A stretch of 5,834 nucleotides of DNA from contig JAFWBZ010000115.1 of the NCBI GenBank assembly GCA_017537105.1, positions 1 through 5,834 on the forward strand. Direction: 5' to 3'. Of this stretch, positions 1 through 5,166 are shown one piece after another (position 1 is the first letter of the stretch; every line of letters starts with the position of its first letter). The DNA is from Clostridia bacterium (lineage in GTDB: Bacteria > Bacillota > Clostridia > Christensenellales > Aristaeellaceae). The position numbers were made by a program, and so were the translations under genes. The notes below the pieces were generated by a model that worked only from the letters and a program-made list of their open reading frames with translations, was not told where the DNA came from and searched no databases.

Positions 1-1
1 C

Positions 2-271
2 CCGGCCCCCAAGGCCGCGCCTGCCCCCAAGGCTGCGCCCGCCGCCGCGCCCGCCGGCGCCAAGCCCGTGAACGCGCCCATGCCCGGCACCGTGCTGGAT
101 GTGAAGGTCTCCGTGGGCCAGAAGGTCAAGAACGGCGACGTCCTGCTGATCCTGGAAGCCATGAAGATGGAAAACGAAATCGCCGCGCCCGCCGACGGCA
201 CCGTGGCCTCCATCAACGTCTCCAAGGGCGCCACCGTGAATACCGGCGACCTGATGATTTCCCTGAATTGA
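2..271 (+). CDS. Biotin carboxyl carrier protein (biotinyl domain subunit) of Na+-pumping decarboxylase, 5'-truncated
   Basis: Only the last 89 codons are present; the reading frame is open to the window edge, so the true start lies upstream. The first ~22 visible residues are a Pro/Ala/Lys-rich flexible linker. It is followed by a complete biotinyl/lipoyl-type domain opening with NAPMPGTVLDV and carrying the EAMKMEN biotinylation motif; the Lys codon that would receive biotin is at 164-166. The domain ends at the C-terminus, as usual for this family. In decarboxylase complexes this mobile arm carries the carboxyl group from the alpha subunit's active site to the membrane beta subunit. The oadB start follows 19 nt after the stop, implying co-transcription. 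A GTG at 68 is not a credible start because it falls at the very edge of the domain and has no Shine-Dalgarno. The domain could equally serve a methylmalonyl- or glutaconyl-CoA decarboxylase, but the downstream alpha subunit is of the oxaloacetate/pyruvate type. Confidence 0.93.
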   Translation, partial: PAPKAAPAPKAAPAAAPAGAKPVNAPMPGTVLDVKVSVGQKVKNGDVLLILEAMKMENEIAAPADGTVASINVSKGATVNTGDLMISLN

Positions 272-290
272 TCTTCGGGAGGGTTCACGA

Positions 291-1799
291 ATGTTCAAAA
301 CGAAAAAGAGCAGCGCGACGCGTGCCTTTGCGTGTCTGCTGATCCTGTTTATGCTGCTCGCGGGCTGGGCAATCGCGGAAACCGCGCTCGACGCGGAGGC
401 GCCCGCCCCGGCCGAGGCGGCGGAGCAGGCTGAGGAAGCGGCCGCCGCGCCGGAGTCGGCGTACATGGTCAAGGAGTTCGCCGATCCCGCGGAGGTTGAA
501 GAGGCGGTCGTGGAGGCCAGCCAGCAGAGCGAGGATCCCGAGATCAGCGTCATCCAGGGCCTCAAGAACATCGCCATGAACACGGGCTTCGTCAAGGGCG
601 AGTGGCGGCAGTACGCCATGATCGCCGTGGCCTGCCTGCTTCTGTACCTGGCCATCGTCAAGCAGTTCGAGCCCCTGCTGCTGCTGCCCATCGCCTTCGG
701 CATGCTGCTGGCAAACCTGCCCGCGGCGGGCCTGATGAGCCATCCCACCTTCACCTTCTATGATTCGCTGAAGGACGCGGCGGTGGCCGCCAAGCTGCTC
801 GGCAAGGATGCCTCGGACATCACCTATCGCTTCAACGAGGCCACGGGCCTGATGCAGTACAGCCTGCAGACGGCCAACGGCGGCCTGCTGTACTACCTGT
901 ACCACGGCGTCAAGTGGGGCATCTTCCCGCCCATCATCTTCATGGGCGTCGGCGCGATGACCGACTTCGCCCCCCTGATCGCCAATCCCAAGAGCCTGCT
1001 GCTGGGCGCTGCCGCGCAGCTGGGCATCTTCCTGACCTTTATCGGCGCGAAGGCCATGGGCTTCTCCGCCAGCGAGGCCGGCTCCATCGGCATCATCGGC
1101 GGCGCGGACGGCCCCACGGCCATCTTCGTCACCACCAAGCTGGCGCCCCACCTGCTGGGCCCCATCGCCGTGGCGGCCTACAGCTACATGGCGCTGGTGC
1201 CGGTCATCCAGCCCCCGATCATGCGGGCGCTGACCACGAAGAAGGAGCGCGTGATCCGCATGCCGCAGCTGCGGCAGGTCTCCAAGACCGAGACCATCAT
1301 CTTCCCGATCGTGGTCACCATCATCGTGTCGCTGCTGCTGCCTGACGCGGCCTCCCTGGTGGGCATGCTGATGCTGGGCAACCTGATGCGCGTGTGTGGC
1401 GTGGTGGAGCGCATCTCCAAGACCGCGCAGAACGAGCTGATCAACATCGTCACCATCTTCCTGGGCCTGACGGTCGGCGCGACCACCCAGGGCTCCACCT
1501 TCCTGACCCTGAACACCATCAAGATCGTGGTGCTGGGCGTGGTGGCCTTCGGCTGCGGCACCGCCGGCGGCGTGCTGCTGGCCAAGCTGATGAACATCAT
1601 CTCCGGCGGCGGCATCAACCCGCTGATCGGCTCCGCGGGCGTGTCCGCCGTGCCGATGGCGGCCCGCGTGTCCCAGAAGGAGGGCCAGAGGGCCGATCCC
1701 GGCAACTTCCTGCTGATGAACGCCATGGGCCCCAACGTGGCCGGCGTCATCGGCTCTGCGGTGGCCGCGGGCGTGTTCATCGCGCTGTTTGCGAAGTAA
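291..1799 (+). CDS. oadB: Sodium-translocating oxaloacetate decarboxylase, beta subunit
   Basis: 502-residue integral membrane protein that decarboxylates carboxybiotin and couples this to Na+ export. The family core starts around residue 90. It includes a membrane helix near 107-123, the FEPLLLLPIAFG segment at 126-144, and the signature GIIGGADGPTAIF with D273. Later come Y299 and NPLIGSAGVSAVPMAARVSQ with N443, G447, S452 and R459. These match, at a constant offset of 70, the functional residues I recall for Klebsiella OadB (D203, Y229, N373, G377, S382, R389), so the ion and carboxybiotin machinery looks intact. The protein is about 70 residues longer than the usual ~430. The extra N-terminus has a basic start (KTKK), a hydrophobic stretch (about 13-28), a possible AIA/E cleavage site, and an Ala/Glu/Pro-rich acidic linker to about residue 57. 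The start is supported by GGAGG at 278-282, 8 nt before the ATG. The gene lies between the biotin carrier and alpha genes of one operon. Confidence 0.95.
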   Translation: MFKTKKSSATRAFACLLILFMLLAGWAIAETALDAEAPAPAEAAEQAEEAAAAPESAYMVKEFADPAEVEEAVVEASQQSEDPEISVIQGLKNIAMNTGFVKGEWRQYAMIAVACLLLYLAIVKQFEPLLLLPIAFGMLLANLPAAGLMSHPTFTFYDSLKDAAVAAKLLGKDASDITYRFNEATGLMQYSLQTANGGLLYYLYHGVKWGIFPPIIFMGVGAMTDFAPLIANPKSLLLGAAAQLGIFLTFIGAKAMGFSASEAGSIGIIGGADGPTAIFVTTKLAPHLLGPIAVAAYSYMALVPVIQPPIMRALTTKKERVIRMPQLRQVSKTETIIFPIVVTIIVSLLLPDAASLVGMLMLGNLMRVCGVVERISKTAQNELINIVTIFLGLTVGATTQGSTFLTLNTIKIVVLGVVAFGCGTAGGVLLAKLMNIISGGGINPLIGSAGVSAVPMAARVSQKEGQRADPGNFLLMNAMGPNVAGVIGSAVAAGVFIALFAK

Positions 1800-1894
1800 T
1801 GATTTAGGCATTGGGCGAAGGGCGCCGGGCGCAGGAAAGCCGGAAGCATGCCGGCCGGGCCCGGTTCCCGTTCCCACATATGGAGGAGATAAAA
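1800..1894 (+). other. GC-rich intra-operon spacer with potential hairpins
   Basis: 95 nt separate oadB from oadA, much more than the 19 nt between the carrier and oadB. The spacer holds a possible hairpin (GCCGG at 1839-1843 pairing with CCGGC at 1851-1855, 7-nt loop) that overlaps a 10-bp palindrome, CCGGGCCCGG, at 1855-1864. No T-run follows, so it is not an intrinsic terminator. I see no convincing -10/-35 pair. It may adjust mRNA stability or the alpha:beta ratio, which is inference. Confidence 0.5.
1882..1888 (+). promoter_or_regulatory. Ribosome binding site deciding the oadA start
   Basis: GGAGGAG lies 6 nt before the ATG at 1895. This selects that ATG over two in-frame upstream candidates, TTG at 1811 and ATG at 1880; the latter overlaps the site itself. 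The residues added by the upstream starts look non-native for the family. Confidence 0.9.
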
Positions 1895-3307
1895 ATGGGT
1901 AAAGTCATGATTACTGAGACCATCCTTCGCGATGCGCACCAGTCCCAGGCCGCGACCCGCATGCGCCTGGAGGACATGCTGCCCGCCTGCGAAGTGCTGG
2001 ACAAGGTCGGCTACTATTCCCTGGAGTGCTGGGGCGGCGCGACGTTCGACAGCTGCCTGCGCTTCCTGAATGAGGATCCCTGGGTGCGCCTGCGCAAGTT
2101 CAAGGAGGCCATGCCCAACACCAAGCTGCAGATGCTGTTCCGCGGCCAGAACATCCTGGGCTATCGCCACTACGCCGACGACGTGGTGGACGAGTTCACC
2201 CGCCTGTCCATCAAGAACGGCATCGACGTCATCCGCATCTTCGACGCCCTGAACGATCCCCGCAACCTGGAGCCCGCCATCCGCGCCACCAAGAAGTACG
2301 GCGGCATCTGCGAGGTGGCCATGAGCTACACCATCAGCCCCGTGCACACGGAGGAGTACTTCGTGAACCTGGCGCTGGAGCTGGAGAAGATGGGCGCGGA
2401 CAACATCTGCATCAAGGACATGGCGAACCTGCTGCTGCCCTACCGGGCCTATTCCCTGGTGAAGGCGCTGAAGCAGGCGCTGAAGCCCGAGACCAAGGTG
2501 CACCTGCACACCCACAACACCGCCGGCACCGGCGACATGACCAACCTGAAGGCCATCGAGGCGGGCTGCGACATCGTGGACTGCGCGCTGTCCCCGATGG
2601 GCAACGGCACCGCCCAGCCGGCCACCGAGCCGCTGGTCGCCACCCTGGCGGGCACCGAGTATGACACGGGCCTCGACCTGAACGTCATCACCCAGGCCAC
2701 CGAGCACTTCCGGGGCGTCGCCCAGAAGCTGCAGGACCAGGGCGTGCTGGATCCCAAGGTGCTGCGCGTGGACGTGAACACCCTGAAGTACCAGGTGCCG
2801 GGCGGCATGCTCAGCAACCTGATCAACCAGCTCAAGCAGGCCGGCAAGTCCGACCAGCTGTACGAGGTGCTGGCGGAGGTGCCGCGCGTGCGCGAGGACT
2901 TCGGCTATCCGCCGCTGGTTACCCCGACCTCCCAGATCGTCGGCACCCAGGCCGTCATGAACGTCATCACCGGCCAGCGCTACAAGATGTGCCCGAAGGA
3001 GAGCCAGGGCCTGATGCGCGGCGAGTACGGCCGCCTGCCTGCCCCCGTGAACGAGGACGTGCGCAAGCTGGTCATCGGCGACCAGAAGGTCATCACCTGC
3101 CGCCCCGTGGACGATCCGAGCTATGGCGTGAAGCACCTCGACGAGTTCAAGAAGGAAATGGGCCAGTACTACACCCAGGAGGAGGACGTGCTCAGCTACG
3201 CCCTGTTCCCGCAGGTGGCCGAGAAGTTCTTCCAGAACCGCCAGGCCAAGCAGGTCGGACTGGACAACAGCGTGCTCGACAAGAAGAACAACGCGATGCC
3301 CATCTGA
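1895..3307 (+). CDS. oadA: Oxaloacetate decarboxylase alpha subunit (carboxyltransferase), lacking a fused biotin domain
   Basis: 470-residue cytoplasmic carboxyltransferase that removes the carboxyl group from oxaloacetate, giving pyruvate and carboxybiotin on the carrier protein. The N-terminal TIM-barrel domain (about 5-270) starts with ITETILRDAHQSQAATRMR, where D13 is a metal ligand. It contains IKDMANLLLP with K174, the lysine expected to be carboxylated at the metal site. HLHTHNTAG supplies metal ligands H203 and H205, and GNGTAQP carries T239, equivalent to the conserved catalytic threonine of pyruvate carboxylase. The conserved carboxylase C-terminal domain follows, with YEVLAEVPRVREDFGYPPLVTPTSQIVG from residue 323. 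Fused OadA proteins are about 590-600 residues and end in a biotinyl domain. This one stops before that, consistent with the separate carrier encoded upstream. Pyruvate carboxylase subunit B is the main alternative name; the adjacent membrane beta subunit and the lack of a biotin carboxylase gene here favour the decarboxylase. A terminator follows 17 nt after the stop. Confidence 0.95.
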   Translation: MGKVMITETILRDAHQSQAATRMRLEDMLPACEVLDKVGYYSLECWGGATFDSCLRFLNEDPWVRLRKFKEAMPNTKLQMLFRGQNILGYRHYADDVVDEFTRLSIKNGIDVIRIFDALNDPRNLEPAIRATKKYGGICEVAMSYTISPVHTEEYFVNLALELEKMGADNICIKDMANLLLPYRAYSLVKALKQALKPETKVHLHTHNTAGTGDMTNLKAIEAGCDIVDCALSPMGNGTAQPATEPLVATLAGTEYDTGLDLNVITQATEHFRGVAQKLQDQGVLDPKVLRVDVNTLKYQVPGGMLSNLINQLKQAGKSDQLYEVLAEVPRVREDFGYPPLVTPTSQIVGTQAVMNVITGQRYKMCPKESQGLMRGEYGRLPAPVNEDVRKLVIGDQKVITCRPVDDPSYGVKHLDEFKKEMGQYYTQEEDVLSYALFPQVAEKFFQNRQAKQVGLDNSVLDKKNNAMPI

Positions 3308-3324
3308 TCTCAGCCAACGCTCCG

Positions 3325-3351
3325 TGCGCCCGCGCAAGCGGGCGCATTTTT
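3325..3351 (+). terminator. Intrinsic terminator of the oad operon
   Basis: Perfect 9-bp GC-rich stem (TGCGCCCGC at 3325-3333, GCGGGCGCA at 3338-3346) closed by a GCAA (GNRA-type) tetraloop and followed directly by TTTTT at 3347-3351. It sits 17 nt past the oadA stop. Confidence 0.95.
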
Positions 3352-3369
3352 GTGGCCAGACACATTTTG

Positions 3370-3399
3370 TTGCAAAAATATTTCTAATATGGACATAAT
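3370..3399 (+). promoter_or_regulatory. Possible upstream promoter in the AT-rich island
   Basis: TTGCAA (3370-3375) and CATAAT (3394-3399) are separated by 18 bp and resemble a sigma-70/sigma-A -35/-10 pair. The surrounding DNA is very AT-rich, so chance matches are likely. If real, it would give the CapA-family gene a second, longer transcript. Confidence 0.25.
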
Positions 3400-3419
3400 A
3401 ATAACTAAAATATGTAGAA

Positions 3420-3434
3420 TTAACCGTTAGTTAA
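3420..3434. repeat. Short inverted repeat upstream of the capA-family promoter
   Basis: TTAAC (3420-3424) and GTTAA (3430-3434) form 5-bp arms around a 5-nt centre, just upstream of the -10 at 3457. It could be a regulator's operator or a chance feature of AT-rich DNA. I cannot name a binding protein. Confidence 0.2.
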
Positions 3435-3462
3435 CATCAAAGCGGGCGCAGGATGGTATAAT
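3431..3462 (+). promoter_or_regulatory. Extended -10 promoter for the CapA-family gene
   Basis: TGGTATAAT at 3454-3462 is a perfect -10 hexamer with the TGn extension. The best -35-like hexamer, TTAACA at 3431-3436, has an over-long 20-bp spacer, so the extended -10 and the AT-rich DNA upstream probably do most of the work. The transcript should start near 3468-3470, giving a leader of about 25 nt. Confidence 0.75.
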
Positions 3463-3484
3463 AGGATTGTATCACTGGAATGAT

Positions 3485-3489
3485 GGAGG
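3485..3489 (+). promoter_or_regulatory. Ribosome binding site deciding the CapA-family start
   Basis: GGAGG lies 5 nt before the ATG at 3495. The in-frame ATG at 3480 overlaps this region, has no site of its own, and would lie only about 10 nt from the predicted transcript start. The 3495 start is therefore preferred. Confidence 0.85.
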
Positions 3490-3494
3490 CGTCT

Positions 3495-4994
3495 ATGGGC
3501 AGGAACACGGCAAAGAACGACGGGCTGGACAAGCGCGCGCGCAGCAGGATTGTGCGCAGGCACAAGCGCATCAGGACCGGCCTGGTTTACTTTGCCCTTT
3601 TGGCCATATGCATCGGCTGCCTGGTGATGATGCCGTTCATCAACCGCGCGCAGGACAAGCAGAACACCTGGGCCATCCAGCACGGCGGCGTGGAGATCGC
3701 GCCCGCTGACGGCGAAGGCACCCCGGAGGACGAGCAGCCCCTGCAGGGCATGGAGTCGGGGGACATCCGCGCCATCACGCTGGAGGACGTTGACGTTCCC
3801 ACGCCGAGCGCCGTGCCCGTGGAGACGCCGACGCCGGAGGCCACCGAGGCGCCGACGCCCGAGCCCACCGAGGCGCCGCAGGACGTCGCCATCACCGTCA
3901 CCGCCGCGGGCAACTGCACCTTCGGCGGCGGCCAGAAGCGCGACGCCTACAAGGTGTTCAAGCAGGCGGTGGACCGGTACGGGACCGACTATTTCTTCGA
4001 GAAGGTGCGTCCGCTGTTCCGGCAGGACGACCTGACCATCCTCAACCTGGAGGGGCCGCTGACGGACGTCGGCGCGCCGGCGAACAAGGGCGGCAGCTGC
4101 TACCGGGGCGACCCGGCGTGGACGGACATCATGACCGGCTCCGGCGTGGAGCTGTGCAGCGTGGCCAACGAGCACATCCTCGACATGGGCGAGGAGGGCG
4201 CCCGCCGCACGGCGCAGGCGCTGGACGAGGCCGGGATCGGCCGCTGCGGCCTCGGCGAGGTCTATCACGCCGAGATCCAGGGCGTTCGGATCACTGCGCT
4301 GGGCTTTGACCGGTGGAACGACAGCGGAAGCCAGGCCGTCGAGGACGTTCGGCGGGAGCGCTCCGGCTGCGACCTGCTGATCGTCAACGCCCACTGGGGC
4401 GAGGAGAAGCGCGGCGAGCCGTCGGAGGAGCTGCGGGCCCTGGCCCACGCCCTTGTCGACGCCGGCGCGGACCTGGTCATCGGCACCCACCCGCACGTCT
4501 TCGGCGGCGTGGAGCGCTACAACGGGAAGTACATCTGCTACAGCCTGGGCGACTTCTGCAACGGCGCGGACCTCGCGCCGGCCGACCCGCGGGCCATGAT
4601 CTTCCAGCAGACCTTCGTAATCACGCCGGGGGACAGCGTCCGCGACGGCGGCATCAACATCCTGCCCTGTCGGATCACCGGCGACGCGCGCAAAAACGAC
4701 TACCAGCCCACTGTCCTCGAGGCCAGGGAGGGCGCGGCGCTGCTCAAGGGCATCGCCCGCGCGTCGAACCTGGGCGCGGAGACGCTGTGGATGGCGGACA
4801 GCTATCCCGAATCCATCGGCCTGATCGCGGGCAGCGGCGCGGCGCCGGAGGAAACGCCGGTCCCGGAGGAAGAGGAGTCGCTGGTCGGCACCGAGTTTGC
4901 CGAGCCCGCGGACAACGTCGGCTCGGACTGGGAGGAAGTGGACGGCGCGGACCTGTCGCTGGAGGGCGGCGAAGCGGAGACGCCCGCGGTGTGA
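3495..4994 (+). CDS. Membrane-anchored CapA-family (PGA_cap, metallophosphatase-like) extracellular protein
   Basis: 499 residues. A strongly basic N-terminus (13-27) precedes one membrane helix (about 29-49), predicting N-inside with the rest outside. Residues 102-129 are a Pro/Thr/Glu-rich spacer. The CapA-like domain runs from about 133 to 440: AAGNCTFGG (N140), NLEGPLT (184-190), VANEHILDMGEEG (E226, H227), NAHWGEE (H300), IGTHPHVFGGVE (H332, H334) and YSLGDFCNG (D353). An acidic tail follows (about 446-499). CapA of Bacillus takes part in poly-gamma-glutamate capsule production, but most lone CapA-domain proteins have no known substrate and no capB/capC is seen here. Surface or cell-envelope metabolism is a reasonable guess only. 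Three signature positions differ from the usual GD, NNH and GNF (here GN, NEH, GDF), so activity may be altered. It has its own promoter and terminators on both sides, so it is probably monocistronic. Confidence 0.88.
   Translation: MGRNTAKNDGLDKRARSRIVRRHKRIRTGLVYFALLAICIGCLVMMPFINRAQDKQNTWAIQHGGVEIAPADGEGTPEDEQPLQGMESGDIRAITLEDVDVPTPSAVPVETPTPEATEAPTPEPTEAPQDVAITVTAAGNCTFGGGQKRDAYKVFKQAVDRYGTDYFFEKVRPLFRQDDLTILNLEGPLTDVGAPANKGGSCYRGDPAWTDIMTGSGVELCSVANEHILDMGEEGARRTAQALDEAGIGRCGLGEVYHAEIQGVRITALGFDRWNDSGSQAVEDVRRERSGCDLLIVNAHWGEEKRGEPSEELRALAHALVDAGADLVIGTHPHVFGGVERYNGKYICYSLGDFCNGADLAPADPRAMIFQQTFVITPGDSVRDGGINILPCRITGDARKNDYQPTVLEAREGAALLKGIARASNLGAETLWMADSYPESIGLIAGSGAAPEETPVPEEEESLVGTEFAEPADNVGSDWEEVDGADLSLEGGEAETPAV
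3831..3878 (+). repeat. Two-copy 24-bp in-frame tandem repeat in the linker
   Basis: Units 3831-3854 and 3855-3878 agree at 22 of 24 bases and encode TPEATEAP then TPEPTEAP. They are part of the Pro/Thr/Glu-rich spacer of the CapA-family protein. Such repeats lengthen or shorten extracellular stalks by slippage or recombination. Confidence 0.85.
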
Positions 4995-5008
4995 CGCCGC
5001 GGCGATAC

Positions 5009-5047
5009 GGCGGCCGGGCGGCATTTGCGCCCGGCCGCCTGCATTTT
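5009..5047 (+). terminator. Intrinsic terminator after the CapA-family gene
   Basis: Perfect 12-bp stem (GGCGGCCGGGCG at 5009-5020 with CGCCCGGCCGCC at 5028-5039) and a 7-nt loop, 14 nt after the stop codon. The T-tract is modest (T at 5040, TTTT at 5044-5047), so termination may be incomplete despite the very stable stem. Confidence 0.8.
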
Positions 5048-5081
5048 GGCGAAGATGTCTCCGGATTTTACCTGTACGGGC

Positions 5082-5110
5082 TGTTCAGCTTCGGAGAATC
5101 ATGCTATAAT
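5082..5110 (+). promoter_or_regulatory. Extended -10 promoter for glnS
   Basis: TGCTATAAT at 5102-5110 is a perfect extended -10. The hexamer 17 bp upstream (TGTTCA, 5082-5087) is a poor -35. Transcription should begin near 5117, giving a leader of about 50 nt. That is too short for a tRNA-sensing T-box leader. Confidence 0.75.
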
Positions 5111-5135
5111 CAATGTATCATTCTGGCAGTATCAG

Positions 5136-5160
5136 CGCCGGCGCGTCCGGCGGGGGAGGA
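5136..5160 (+). promoter_or_regulatory. Leader hairpin abutting the glnS ribosome binding site
   Basis: CGCCGG (5136-5141) can pair with CCGGCG (5147-5152) around a 5-nt loop, ending exactly where the purine-rich site GGGGAGGA (5153-5160) begins. That site lies 6 nt before the ATG at 5167 and fixes the start. The hairpin leaves the site exposed but could affect ribosome loading or mRNA stability; a regulatory role is unproven. Confidence 0.45.
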
Positions 5161-5166
5161 CAGATT

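Noticed and set aside
285..1877. Long open frame on the - strand (about 530 codons) opposite oadB
   Set aside because: Its composition is dominated by His, Gln, Gly and Arg, typical of the antisense of a GC-rich gene. The + strand gene is unambiguous.
1811..1894. N-terminal extension of oadA from TTG 1811 or ATG 1880
   Set aside because: The added residues are Arg-rich and unlike the family. The strong GGAGGAG site at 1882-1888 places the start at ATG 1895.
1184..3337. Long open frame on the - strand (about 717 codons) overlapping oadB and oadA
   Set aside because: GC-rich codon usage on the + strand leaves few stops in antisense frames. The translation is a low-complexity His/Gln/Ala/Val/Leu mix with no domain, and it crosses two recognised genes and a terminator.
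3325..3351. The palindrome after oadA as a mobile-element end or attachment site
   Set aside because: The stem, tetraloop and adjoining T-run fit an intrinsic terminator fully. No transposase, integrase or direct repeat is nearby.
3420..5024. Long open frame on the - strand opposite the CapA-family gene
   Set aside because: It spans the promoter and terminator of a clearly recognisable + strand gene and encodes an Arg/Ala/Val/Leu-rich product with no domain.
5048..5166. T-box or other amino-acid riboswitch ahead of glnS
   Set aside because: The interval between the predicted transcript start and the ATG is only about 50 nt. It shows no T-box consensus, specifier stem or terminator/antiterminator pair.
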